Positions 34,441-45,097 of a DNA stretch of 64,000 nucleotides are shown here, one piece after another. The notes below the pieces were generated by a model, which searched no databases, had not been told where the DNA came from, and worked only from the letters and a program-made list of their open reading frames with translations. Position 1 is the first letter of the stretch. Each line of letters opens with the position of its first letter. Both the position numbers and the translations under genes were made by a program. Source of the DNA: Aporrectodea caliginosa (taxonomy: Eukaryota > Annelida > Clitellata > Crassiclitellata > Lumbricidae); assembly GCA_020284085.1 (NCBI GenBank), contig JACEVL010000203.1, positions 124,001 to 188,000 of the forward strand. The letters run 5' to 3'.

Positions 34441-36399
34441 GACCCATTTACTCATTAATCCAAATGGTTACATAACTTACATCATGAGTCATGACCCTAT
34501 GACACATAAACCTATTTAATATGCATCACACAGAAACTTCCGGTGTAGCCTTGTACCAGAAAGTATCAGCTGTGCACAGTTGCCTGGGACAAAAAGTAAC
34601 TATCGTTAGCTGAAACTATAGGGGCAATACAGACCCAAAACAGCTGAACGGAACACACTTATTAGAAGCTACAACGAGGTAAATTCTGGTACTTATATAT
34701 GCCGCTGCTGGTCCAGTTAACATCGGAAGAAGCTTAGCTGCTGTCTCAGCCAATGTGACAACTGTGTATCCATACACATGGCAGTTCCAGTTACTTTTCC
34801 ATAACCAGACAGCAATGTGGTCGTTCAAAGTAATTAGACAAAGTTGTCTGATACCAGACTACCGTGCAAGTGCATTCACATCAGACTGCCTATGTCTCTG
34901 GGATTTCTAGCCATACTAAGACTTACATTAATCATACATTACTGCATTTCAATGCAACCCTCTTAATCCGTGGTCTGTTAACACATGGTCATGGTGACTT
35001 TGGCTCTCAATGACCACACGCAAATGGGTTTGCACTGTAATAACATATACCTTAACTACTTGACAGAGAAATATTTACTTAATCAGAATAATTTGTTTGA
35101 GTTTGATCATAAACAGCTGTCAATTACATAGACTATGTTTTCATCCTCTATCATTGTCTCACCAGGTTATAGTCCAAGCTCAATGATGATTTGGGTAAAC
35201 ACTAAACACTTACAGGAAACACTAAAGGAAACACATATCTCCTGTAAATGTAGTTTGCACAACATCCATGCCTCTGATGTGTTAGATGTGGGCATTATAA
35301 ATTCATCACAGTTGCAAACAACGTTTTTTCGTTTTTAATTTTTTTCCCAAAAAAGTCGGTATTTCATTTTTTGTCACGTTTTTCCGTTTTTATTTTTTTA
35401 AGTTACTTTATTCATTATTTACTTTCTGCTATTATTTGTTTAATTTTATTTTTGTCTGATATCCCTTATGCTGTCTCTGTCCTTTCAAGGATTCATCTAA
35501 TTTACATCACTATTTAATGTCATCAGTTGAGAAATAAATAGCACAGTACAGGAAATAAAATTTATAAAAGTTATTTGAATTTCTAAGTTACCGTATTCAA
35601 AATGCGAAATGTTGTCTTTGTACACAGTAATCTCCGATTGACTGATATCACTGCATAATAAGTTCTTATTTAAGTCTAAATTGTAAGTATAATTTTTAAT
35701 TAAGTACACTCCAGTGGCGTAACCAGAGCTTCCCAAAAATTACGCAGATTCCAACCTCTCTGAGGGTAGGGGTCTGGGAAGGGGGCTGTAAGGAACTTTT
35801 TATTTGGGGGTTTGTAATGGTGCATTTTGGAGACCATCTTTTGGTTAAAAGTAATAACACTTTACATCAGTTCTTTGGGAAATTATATAATTTCATAATT
35901 AAATTATATTATTTTGGTTTTTAAAATTGACTCAGCTGAAAAGTCCGAGCTACCAATGTAGACTAAAACAGACAGACTCTACAATGAACTGCAATAAACT
36001 AAAGCATTGAAAATATTTAATTTGTACAAAGTATAGACTTATAATGTACATTAGTTGTCAGTTTTCTATGCACCGTCAGACTGTTACAGATATAAAAAAA
36101 TTAAACTAACAGATTAACAAATTTTTGGACTTTTCTAGAGTCGGTGCATTGTCGCTGTGTGTGATAGGCCAAATGTATACTTGCAAATGCTTTCAGGAAT
36201 CAGGATGATTTAATGAATGTGAAAACTTTGCTGGCAGTTGCGTACATATTGCCAACTACTGGTATTGTGCACGTGTCACATATTGCTAGACTGAGACTAT
36301 GACTTTTGCAGTGTAGGCTACATATTTTGCGAGGCCAAAACTCCTCATTTGTGCCTGAACACCTCTTGCAATCCAATTACTATTTACCAAGACCAAAAA

Positions 36400-36768
36400 A
36401 GACAAGAAAAGAATTATTACAGCAGAAATTAGTTTACTGCAGGAGATCACAGAAATTTCAAGACTTCAGAAAATAAGAAACGCTGCCATTATGGATCGAA
36501 ACAACTCTGCTAGACAAAGTTGTTCAATGAAGACTCCGATGGTTTCGACATATAATATTATAGACAGAATGCCAGTTGACAGAATCTCACACACTGCACT
36601 ACATGCAAGATTCGAAGGAAAAAGACACTAAAGCAGAGCGAGACAACGCAGGAGGATATAACGCCACTTTGACACTAAGGAAATTGACAAATGACCGAGG
36701 AAATGCAGATCATTCATTCGTACCCATCGCCGACAAATGGCTGGCGTCAGAAACTGATGATGGTGGTG

Positions 36769-36819
<51 letters not shown>

Positions 36820-36825
36820 GGCAAT
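36400..36825 (+). mobile_element. Non-LTR retrotransposon 3' fragment with (GAT)n tail
   Basis: Broken frames contain LRWFRHI, then RMPVDRISHTALHARFEGK, and end RRQMAGVRN-like with TGA at 36755-36757, followed by an ATG/GAT trinucleotide tail to 36819. The same C-terminus and tail occur at 55.77-55.92 kb. It is nested inside the hAT-type element. Confidence 0.75.
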
Positions 36826-36959
36826 GCAGATACATAGCGATAGGCTTTTTTCAATATGATGTACAAAGATAATTAAAAAAGAATAAAATAGCAATAATTA
36901 CAAGCAAAGCTGAGATAGGTCACTTACAACGTATTTCACACATTTGCTGACTTCACATG

Positions 36960-39085
36960 GATTCACTCTCCTTTCCTCCCTTTCCTCCATTTCGCTCTCT
37001 TCCTCCCTTTCCTCCATTTCGCTCTCTTCCTCCCTTTCCTCCATTTCGCTCTCTTCCTCCCTTTCCTCCATTTCGCTCTCTTCCTCCCTTTCCTCCATTT
37101 CGCTCTCTTCCTCCCTTTCCTCCATTTCGCTCTCTTCCTCCCTTTCCTCCATTTTGCTCTCTTCCTCCCTTTCCTCCATTTCGCTCTCTTCCTCCCTTTC
37201 CTCCATTTCGCTCTCTTCCTCCCTTTCCTCCATTTCGCTCTCTTCCTCCCTTTCCTCCATTTCGCTCTCTTCCTCCCTTTCCTCCATTTCGCTCTCTTCC
37301 TCCCTTTCCTCCATTTCGCTCTCTTCCTCCCTTTCCTCCATTTCGCTCTCTTCCTCCCTTTCCTCCATTTCGCTCTCTTCCTCCCTTTCCTCCATTTCGC
37401 TCTCTTCCTCCCTTTCCTCCATTTCGCTCTCTTCCTCCCTTTCCTCCATTTCGCTCTCTTCCTCCCTTTCCTCCATTTCGCTCTCTTCCTCCCTTTCCTC
37501 CATTTCGCTCTCTTCCTCCCTTTCCTCCATTTCGCTCTCTTCCTTCCTACCCTCCATTTCGCTCTCTTCCTCCCTTTCCTCCATTTCGCTCTCTTCCTCC
37601 CTTTCCTCCATTTTGCTCTCTTCCTCCCTTTCCCTCCATTTCGCTCTCTTCCTCCCTTTCCTCCATTTTGCTCTCTTCCTCCCTTTCCTCCATTTCGCTC
37701 TCTTCCTTCCCTTTCCTCCATTTCGCTCTCTTCCTCCCTTTCCTCCATTTCGCTCTTCCTCCCTTTCCTCCATTTCGCTCTCTTCCTTCCTTTCCTCCAT
37801 TTCGCTCTCTTCCTCCCTTTCCTCCATTTCGCTCTCTTCCTCCCTTTCCTCCATTTCGCTCTCTTCCTCCCTTTCCTCCATTTCGCTCTCTTCCTCCCTT
37901 TCCTCCATTTTGCTCTCTTCCTCCCTTTCCTCCATTTCGCTCTCCTCCTCCCTTTCCTCCATTTCGCTCTCTTCCTCCCTTTCCTCCATTTCTCTCTCTT
38001 CCTCCCTACCCTCCATTTTGCTCTCTTCCTTCCTTTCCTCCATTTTGCTCTTCTTCCCTTTCCTCCATTTCGCTCTCTTCCTCCCTTTCCTCCATTTTGC
38101 TCTCTTCCTCCCTTTTCGCTCTCTCTTCCTCCCTACCCTCCATTTCGCTCTCTTCCTCCCTTTCCTCCACTTTCGCTCTCTTCCTTCCTACCCTCCATTT
38201 GGCTCTCTTCCTCCATTTCCTCCATTTGGCTCTCTTCCTCCATTTCCTCCACTTCGCTCTCTTCCTTCCTACCCTCCATTTCGCTCTCTTCCTCCCTTTC
38301 CTCCATTTCGCTCTCTTCCTTCCTTTCCTCCATTTCGCTCTCTTCCTCCTACTTCCTCCTCCATTTCGCTCTCTTCCTCCCTACCCTCCATTTCGCTCTC
38401 TTCCTCCCTTTCCTCCATTTCGCTCTCTTCCTTCCTTTCCTCCATTTCGCTCTCTTCCTCCCTTTCCTCCATTTCGCTCTCTTCCTCCCTTTCCTCCATT
38501 TTGCTCTCTTCCCTCCTACCCTCCATTTCGCTCTCTTCCTTCCTACCCTCCATTTCGCTCTCTTCCTCCATTTCCTCCATTTCGCTCTCTTCCCTCCTAA
38601 CCTCCATTTCGCTCTCTTCCTCCGTTTCCTCCATTTCGCTCTCTTCCTCCCTACCCTCCAGTTCGCTCTCTTCCTCCCTTTCCTCCATTTCGCTCTCTTC
38701 CTTCCCTTTCCTCCATTTCGCTCTCTTCCTCCCTTTCCTCCATTTCGCTCTCTTCCTTCCCCTTTCCGCCATTTTGCTCTCTTCCCTCCCTTTCCTCCAT
38801 TTCGCTCTCTTCCTTCCCTTTCCTCCATTTTGCTCTCTTCCTCCTACCCTCCATTTCGCTCTCTTCCTCCCTTTCCTCCATTTCGCTCTCTTCCTCCATT
38901 TCCTCCATTTCGCTCTCTTCCTCCCTAACCTCCATTTCGCTCTCTTCCTCCGTTTCCTCCATTTCGCTCTCTTCCTTCCTACCTTCCAGTTCGCTCTCTT
39001 CCTTCCCTACCCTCCATTTCGCTCTCTTCCTTCCTTTCCTCCATTTTGCTCTCTTCCTCCCTTTCCTCCACTTGCTCTCTCTTCA
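36960..39085. repeat. 27-bp minisatellite, about 75-80 copies
   Basis: The unit consists of three 9-mers in the order CCTCCATTT, CGCTCTCTT, CCTCCCTTT. The first 600 bp is almost perfect; later units show C/T changes, 1-bp indels and swapped blocks (CCTACCCTC, CTTCCTTTC). As 27 is a multiple of three and lacks stops, it gives long open frames: MEEREEESE repeats on the minus strand (381 codons) and Ser/Leu or Pro/Phe repeats on the plus strand. No start context, splice site or conserved flank supports a gene. Confidence 0.95.
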
Positions 39086-39225
39086 CTACAAGATGTAACA
39101 AAGTCAATTTATTTTATTTTCCTGTTTCCTCCATTTTTTTATAATAAAACGACGTTTTTTCCGTTTCCTCCCTTGTTTGTACCGTTTTTAACAACTATGA
39201 AATTCATGCTATAATAATAACAACT

Positions 39226-39428
39226 AGTGGTGGTGGAGTGGTCCATGTTCTGTGCCTTGTAACCAGGGGTTCCAGGTTCGAATCTACCTCAAGCCACTGC
39301 GTAGCGACCTTGGACAAGTTGCTCACCCACAATTGTCTGTGATGAAAGCCACGGAAAACCACCTCACTTATCTCATCCCCAGGCAGCATAAAAGCCAATG
39401 GACCTGCCTTCGGGCCGAGACCTCATCA
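39226..39428 (+). repeat. tRNA-derived SINE
   Basis: A perfect A box (TGGTGGAGTGG) and perfect B box (GGTTCGAATCT) are about 45 nt apart, followed by GCGTAGCGACCTTGGACAAG, a typical SINE body. It ends where the next DNA element begins. Confidence 0.8.
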
Positions 39429-39429
39429 A

Positions 39430-40154
39430 TAGGGTAGTCCCTAATTCACGGTCAAAAAGTGAGAAAATCACTGCATATTTTTGCAAAACTCAAAAAATTC
39501 ACGGCACCGTGCAGCTCCCAGTCACAATTTCTGTATTATGTTGATTTAAAAAAAAGTTTTAACTTCAAACTAAACAGTGGTCACAGACACAGTTATCAAT
39601 GAAATCACAGTGATTGTCTATGATTTTTTAAAATAACTGTCTAATATATAGTTTGTCAATTGTCAGTATAAGTCACTTATTCATTGATCGTAAATAGAGA
39701 ATAGGCTTAAGTAATAGCCATCATTCTTGGTAGTCTGAGTCTACTCTATGATAAACGAGTATTTATTCCGTTTTTACTAGGGGACTCGGGTATACCCTAC
39801 CCGCGCGGACCGCCAGGGTCCCGCAAGTTTACAAATTTCACCTTGCTAGGGGGCCGCCAGTCACGTGTACAGACCCGGTTTTATGTCGTGCCGACGTGAA
39901 GTTTTGGGGTTACAATGTTAATTACATATAATAGAGAATGTGCAAATGAGTCTGATCGTGTCTGCAACGTACTATTAACAGTTACTTAGTGTTCTAGCTG
40001 ACAGCAATTATACCAAGGAGATAAAAATGTGCAATGCAATTGAGACAGCATATAACAGTTACATGTGACAGGTTCCATAAGTTGACTGCCTATTATTATT
40101 GTATTGGTACTACTACTGCTGCTGCTGCTGCTGGTGCTGCTGCTGCTGCTGCTG

Positions 40155-40190
<36 letters not shown>

Positions 40191-40735
40191 GGTCTACTAC
40201 AACAACTACTTACTACTATCATCATAATCATCATCAGCCTATTTATTATTATCACTACATGCTGAGTTGTAAGCCTATTGGCCTGGTAGGAATAGGGACT
40301 TTGGGAAGGCATGCTACCTGACGTGACGGGTAACTGTACGGGTACGGGTATACCCGCGGGTGCGGGTAGGGTCGGGTCGTAATTTTGAAAGCAAAGTACG
40401 AATGGGTCTGCACCATGCGGGTAAGGGTTCTGTGTTACGGGTAAAATTCGGGTAGCAAAAATGCTGTACCCGCAAACCTCTAGTCTTTACTTGTCAGCGA
40501 CTTCATTCACTCCTCAAAACAGAAATTCTTAAATTAATTTAGTGGTTCCGCGCTGTTTTTGGTCGTCGGCGCCATTTTTGACGTGTTTCGCAACCATTTT
40601 TAACGTGTTTTTACAAAAAAGTGCTGAAAATGTGAAAAATCACGGAAAATCACGGCAAAAGGCAAAATTCACGGCAAACGGCGACATTCACGGTTTCCGT
40701 GATCTCCGTGAATTCGTGATTTAGGGACTACCCTA
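39430..40735. mobile_element. hAT-type element (1.3 kb) containing another element
   Basis: Inverted ends TAGGGTAGTCCCTAATTC and TTTAGGGACTACCCTA are flanked by CTCATCAA (39422-39429) and CACATCAA (40736-40743), an 8-bp duplication with one change. Subterminal ATTCACGG and CACGGAAAATCACGG motifs are repeated on both sides. The middle 705 bp is a later insertion. Confidence 0.85.
39778..40482. mobile_element. Nested hAT-type element (705 bp)
   Basis: The left end TAGGGGACTCGGGTATACCC faces the right end GGTAGCAAAAATGCTGTACC continuing to AACCTCTA. The flanks GTTTTTAC (39770-39777) and GTCTTTAC (40483-40490) are an 8-bp duplication with one change. The subterminal regions carry GGGTACGGGTATACCCGC repeats. 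The core holds GCT and ACT trinucleotide runs at 40110-40220. Confidence 0.85.
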
Positions 40736-40798
40736 CACATCAATAACAACCAGTAGCTGTGGAAATCTGAGTTTAACTTTTCTTCCAGTTGTCCTTAC

Positions 40799-40906
40799 TT
40801 CAAAGAGATTCAGTATGTACAGTTCGTCGGCGACCTTCTGTCGAATCTGATCCAGACTGACCCTCATAAAGCTAACGTACGATCGACCAAGTTCATCGGT
40901 CGGTTT
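40799..40906 (-). CDS. CADPS: CADPS exon (SYVSFMRVSLDQIRQKV)
   Basis: The acceptor TGTTTTCTTAG and donor GTAAGGA bound 36 codons: KPTDELGRSYVSFMRVS, then LDQIRQKVADELYILNLFE. It aligns with vertebrate CAPS around AYVTFVRHSQDVLRDKV and MYIERLFD. Both ends are phase 0. Compared with the vertebrate protein, about 11 residues (the KAASKYVDVP region) are missing between this exon and the one at 41.8 kb; they may be absent or lie in an unseen microexon. Confidence 0.93.
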
Positions 40907-40999
40907 CTAAGAAAACACATTGGAAACAGATCAGTCACAGCGTACAATACCAACATAACATCAGCGTAACATAACACAAGCTCTACAGTTTACCTTACT

Positions 41000-41113
41000 T
41001 GGGGCAAAGTGGTTCAGTATGTTCAGCCTTGCAGGCGACCTTCTGTCGAATCCACCCAGACTGACCCTCATAACCCTGGGCAACGTACCTTCGACCAAGT
41101 TCATCGGTCGGCG
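41000..41113 (-). pseudogene. Degenerate duplicate of the adjacent CADPS exon
   Basis: The stretch matches the exon at 40799-40906, for example GACCTTCTGTCGAATC, AGACTGACCCTCATAA and CCAAGTTCATCGGTCGG on the plus strand, and the similarity runs on into flanking intron. Small indels scramble the middle: TDELGRRYVAQGYEGQSGW replaces TDELGRSYVSFMRVSLDQ. The donor GTAAGG survives but the acceptor AG has changed to AC, so it should not splice. It is a local duplication of about 190 bp lying 200 bp upstream in the gene. Confidence 0.85.
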
Positions 41114-41773
41114 TGAAACTCCGACACATTTGAAACATAGTCAGTTACAGCCTGCAGAAATCCAACATGCTACAACAGTGCTCATAACACATGTACATAC
41201 GTTGTTTATCGGACACAATAGCCGATATTTAGAACACCTACCTTGCAATGAGGAGAGTACAGGTTTGAGGCTCATCCCCCCGAGATGGTTACTGCGTAGA
41301 AACCTTGAGCAGGTCCTTCTCTCACAATTGTTCAGTACCACTGATGCTTATAATTGGTAATTAGATAAAAGGTACAAAATAAAGTAATAATGATTTAATT
41401 TATGCTACAAACCACTGCACTCTGTATTCTGAAGGAATAGAGAGTACATCTAACATGATGACAAAAGTGGAGGCGTGATCATGACCTTCTGTAAATACAT
41501 GAACACCATTCTATTCAATTGTGGTTTTGTGCTGTAATGTCAGAAGCGCCTCTGATGAGGAGTTCCTCGTGAAGTGGTGCTATATAAAATTTTTAATTAT
41601 AAAATTTTACATTTATAAAAATAATGTTAATGTCGGGAGTCACAACTCAGCTTTTAAATATAACTGCAAAGATGTAACCAATCTGGCCACAAAAACCAAT
41701 TTTACATTCACAATATCGACAGAATCGCAGAAAACTGTATAAAAGGGTCAGGTATGACAAGGCAGTGTCCTAC

Positions 41774-41857
41774 CGTTAAAGACAAAATTGAGGAGAAGAG
41801 AGAACTCTGATCGTATCGAGCGAGTTTGCCAAGAGTATTTTCTAGAACACTCAACAG
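41774..41857 (-). CDS. CADPS: CADPS exon (LGKLARYDQSSLFSS)
   Basis: The acceptor CTCTTCTTGCAG and donor GTAGGAC bound 28 codons: LLSVLENTLGKLARYDQ, then SSLFSSILSLT. It corresponds to vertebrate [20 protein letters not shown]. Both ends are phase 0. Confidence 0.95.
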
Positions 41858-42059
41858 CTGCAAGAAGAGAAACAGAAGCATATATACAATGAAATGCAAA
41901 ATATTAACTTTAAATTAACTATAATGACCTAATTCTAGTCAGATTTAATAATAGCTACCTATTATTAAATAGATCACATGATGGATAAGTGACATTGAAA
42001 ATTCCCAGTTTAAAGCCAAATCATTCCTGGAACAAGCCAAAATGTGAATTGCACAATTC

Positions 42060-42242
42060 TGGAAAGAAGAAGAAGAGCAGTCCCTTAAGCTAGCCCTAAC
42101 ACAGCCATGGGTATGAAGTGTTGGCGACTTCATTTTCTTAGCCTCAGCATATGAAGGCGGGTGGCCGGTCTTCTCCCTTGACGTCTCATCTTCCCACCGA
42201 CTGTCGGTATTAAGTGTACTCGTTAGTTTTATGAGGACTGCC
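42060..42242. repeat. Inverted-tRNA repeat family, partial copy
   Basis: It carries CAGTCCCTTAAGCTAGCCCT, GAAGTGTTGGCGACTTCATT and TCATCTTCCCACCGACTGTC, the core shared with 44.15, 51.80 and 59.5 kb. Confidence 0.8.
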
Positions 42243-42274
42243 CTACAGTGCTTGTGACACGCATCTGCAACTGA

Positions 42275-42430
42275 CGTAACATCCCCCGACCTCGCGGTGG
42301 TGTAGGGGTATGTTCAGTGCCTTGCAGCCGGAGGGTTGCGGGTTGAATCCAAATAGCAAGCGCAAAGGACCTTGGGCAAGTCCTTCACCTTGACAATTGC
42401 TCATAAAAGCGCTATATAAATGTTCACACA
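42275..42430 (+). repeat. tRNA-derived SINE
   Basis: A perfect A box (TGGTGTAGGGG) and near-consensus B box (GGGTTGAATCC) are followed by CCTTGGGCAAGTCCTTCACC and a GCGCTATATAAATGT 3' end. Confidence 0.8.
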
Positions 42431-42557
42431 CGCACATAGTGTCATATATAAACGTACTGAATAGCTCTGAGTAGAAATCTTGACAGTGGCGCTGACATAC
42501 ATCTGTCATCAATCAATCAATCTCAATAACTTCAACTAACGAAACAGCCTTACTTAC

Positions 42558-42632
42558 CCGTTCCATCAGAGATTTTGTCATCTGGCCCTGAATCTGGTCC
42601 AGAAACTCATCATCAGATGCATTATACCTTGG
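42558..42632 (-). CDS. CADPS: CADPS exon (ASDDEFLDQIQGQM)
   Basis: A 75-nt exon between the acceptor TTATTTGCAG and the donor GTAAGT: PRYNASDDEFLDQIQGQMTK then SLMER. It fits the place of vertebrate [20 protein letters not shown] with the same length up to the next exon. Both ends are phase 0. Sequence identity is low, so the call rests on phase, spacing and position. Confidence 0.87.
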
Positions 42633-42679
42633 CTGCAAATAAGAACCATAATCTGTCAATCAAATATATCCATTAATTG

Positions 42680-42763
<84 letters not shown>

Positions 42764-42765
42764 CA
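42680..42765. repeat. (CAAT)n microsatellite
   Basis: About 21 perfect CAAT units, next to a CADPS exon; shorter runs at 42510 and 47880. Confidence 0.95.
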
Positions 42766-43084
42766 CAATGAGTACAGACTTGAATGGTTCTTCGAGTCAA
42801 GGGGGTATTCTGACTTGTGCCCCCTCCACCCGTTTAACAAGGGAAAAAGAAACTTCTCGGCACATCCCCTGCAAGCAAAGTCCTTGGGTTGCCCCCTGAC
42901 AATTACACAGCACACCTTACGGGTGAACAGGCTTTTTACGCCAGATGTAGTGATGAAGTAAGTAAGTCTTTCCATGCTGCCTTGTGGATCGACCACAGGT
43001 CTAGAGTTCACTCATTAAGCGTAACAGTAGTCTTACTACCCATAGAGAAGCTCCCTGGCTAATAGTGATTCATTTGAATTCACG

Positions 43085-43342
43085 AAGGAGTCCTTGGCTT
43101 AACACGCCTCCTTAATTTCTCCTCAGTTTAACATGTCCCCCTAACATCTCCTTAATAATAATTACGACAATTTATATGGCGTTAGCTTAACATTTCCTCT
43201 TAACATCCCCTTAGTTTAACATGTCCCCTAACATCTCCTTAGCTTAACATTTCCTCTTAACATCTCCTTAGCCTAACATATCCCGTTAACATCTCCTTGG
43301 CTTAACATATCCTCTTAACATCTCCTCAGCTTAACATGCCAC
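43085..43342. repeat. Tandem repeat, about 33-35 bp
   Basis: Roughly seven degenerate copies of units such as CTTAACATCTCCTTAGC and TTAACATTTCCTC, in the CADPS intron. Confidence 0.85.
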
Positions 43343-43564
43343 CTGGGCAAGTCTAGTACCATTTCAGTAGACAGCTCATAGGTCATTTATAAATGTTTCC
43401 AAAAATGACCTGAAGTAATGCAATATAAAATCTTGTGTACCAGTACATTTTTTAGAGCAAGGACACTCTTTTACAGTTGCTCAACTAAACCCGTTTGCCA
43501 TTCAAGTCACCACATTCACTAAAAGCGCTAGAGACAACAAAAGCGTTTTGTTGGTTTGGCTCAC

Positions 43565-43676
43565 CTGGTTCTTGAAGTCGACGATGACGTTCATCATGAC
43601 CAACATTTCTGATGGAAAGATGTAGTCAGTGCTTCGCGTTCCCTTCTTAAGCCACAACTCGAAAGCCTTCAGAGTC
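43565..43676 (-). CDS. CADPS: CADPS exon (TRSTDYIFPSEM)
   Basis: The first base completes an Arg codon; the exon then reads TLKAFELWLKKGTRSTDYI and FPSEMLVMMNVIVDFKNQ, ending at the donor GTGAGCC. It aligns with vertebrate TRIAFEVKLQKTSRSTDF and MFNVMVDAKAQ. Incoming phase 2 and outgoing phase 0 match its neighbours. Confidence 0.93.
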
Positions 43677-44154
43677 CTTCAGTTCAAAAACCACCAATGA
43701 GAAAAGTTTACAAAGCTTGTATAATAGAACAGACAAGAATAAAAGCATTTCTTACTTTGTATAAGTATGCACTGTTTGTCAATATAGGTAGGTAAGACAC
43801 ACTAAAATGTCACATTCTGCTGCAGTTGTATTGTAGTTTGTATGTACACATATAATAAAAGCAGTATCAGAGCAGTTGAACTTGCAGAGTGGCTTACCAG
43901 AAAGTCTTTGAAAACCTCTACAGAGTAAGCAGAGAGGTTCTTTAAGTGAGAGCTAAATTTTAATATCAGTCGATACTAACATTAAACTAAAGATAGAACT
44001 ACTTGTCAAACTATTAAATTTACCTGTAAAATAAATGTAGACCAAATGTTATGACCCAAAATTAAATGCTCATTTGAACTGAATGAAGATGATTTGACCT
44101 TGCATGAAAAGGCAAAAACAAACACCATAGCTGCACAGTTAGTATCGTGAAATA

Positions 44155-44435
44155 AGAAGAAGAGCAGTTCCTTAAGCTAGCCCTGAAGCAGCCATGAGTG
44201 TGAAGTGTTAGCGACTTCATTTTTCTTAGCCTCGGCATATGAGAGCGGATGGTCAGTCCTCTCCCTCACCATCTCATCCTCCCACCGACAGTGTACAGTC
44301 ACTGTACTCATTATACTTGAGTTGGTGGAGCAGAAATCTCGACACAAATTTCTACCCTGGCGGGGATTTCAACCCCTGCCCTCTAAATTGAAAGTCCAGC
44401 ATGCTAACCACTACACTATCGAGTACTATAAGCAT
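44155..44435. repeat. Inverted-tRNA repeat family, near-complete copy
   Basis: The core shared with 59.5 kb is followed by a tRNA-like end on the minus strand: a perfect A box (TAGTGTAGTGG) and a B-box-like GGTTGAAATCC. Confidence 0.8.
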
Positions 44436-44582
44436 CGTCAAAAACACAGTAGAGTAGAATTCACTAAATTTATAGCTTAGAATAGCCAAAAATAAAATGA
44501 TACAGAATGCCACACATCACCCATAAACCTTGAAGTTAGGCAATTGAAATTAAATAGAATTAAGATTTTAATAAATAGAAAC

Positions 44583-44738
44583 CTCTTTGAAGCGGCTTCG
44601 ATCATCTCCGTTGACATGATCTTCAGCCTCTGGTTGAGATGCTCTGCGAATACTTCATCCGGCCAGTGGAGGTCATGGATGAATGACTGCAAGGCATCGA
44701 GTTTCCAGAGCATGTCTTCTGACGTCATGCATCCATTA
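44583..44738 (-). CDS. CADPS: CADPS exon ([13 protein letters not shown])
   Basis: This 156-nt exon starts by completing the Gly codon left by the exon at 47428, then reads [37 protein letters not shown] and [14 protein letters not shown]. It aligns closely with vertebrate GTSEDLFWKLDALQTFIRD and LHWPEEEFGKHLEQRLKLM. The donor is GTTTCT, weaker than average. It ends in phase 2. Confidence 0.95.
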
Positions 44739-44879
44739 CTATGAACACAAATCAACAGCAGCCTCATTTTAGAAACGCTAAAGGCGGGGTAACACTTGTT
44801 ATGTAGGAGCTACCCCAAGCAAACAGTTGTCCATAAGAGTTAGAATGTTGAACTGGATGCACTAGGGCAGCACAGGAAT

Positions 44880-45085
44880 CCAGTGGAGTGTGTCCATCTC
44901 ATGATGTTTGTGGCCAGTCCTCTACCTCTCCATCTGATCTTCCCATCAACAGTTTAGAGTCACTGTATTCACGGTATAGCCATGCTTTCTATGTGAGCAG
45001 AAATTTTAAAACATGTTTCTACCTTGGCATGGATTTGAACCCATCTGTTGACAATACAGCAAGCCAACTACTAGACAATTTCACA
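44880..45085. repeat. Inverted-tRNA repeat family, degenerate copy
   Basis: It contains GATCTTCCCATCAACAGT, GAGTCACTGTATTCA and a GGATTTGAACCCATCTG end, all matching the family core and minus-strand tRNA end at 59.7 kb. The palindromic element at 45.1 kb follows directly. Confidence 0.65.
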
Positions 45086-45097
45086 CACCATAACACT

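Larger units (their letters stand above)
35307..39199. mobile_element. Large hAT-type element inflated by a minisatellite (3.9 kb)
   Basis: It is flanked by a perfect 8-bp duplication AAATTCAT (35299-35306 and 39200-39207). The left end CACAGTTGCAAACAACG and right end TTTTTAACAACTATG match the ends of the 764-bp element at 5.98-6.75 kb. The first 400 bp also match that element's interior, for example GATATCCCTTATGCTG and GTCATCAGTTGAGAAATAAA. Near 35712 an unrelated sequence begins (CAGTGGCGTAACCAGAG, another hAT-like end). A retrotransposon fragment and the 27-bp minisatellite follow, before the family's own right end resumes at about 39.09 kb. No transposase was recognised. Confidence 0.88.

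Noticed and set aside
36898..39214. Open frames of 381 and 756 codons with MEEREEESE or Ser/Leu repeats
   Set aside because: The 27-bp unit contains no stops. The frames lie inside a hAT-type element and are broken by indels in later units.
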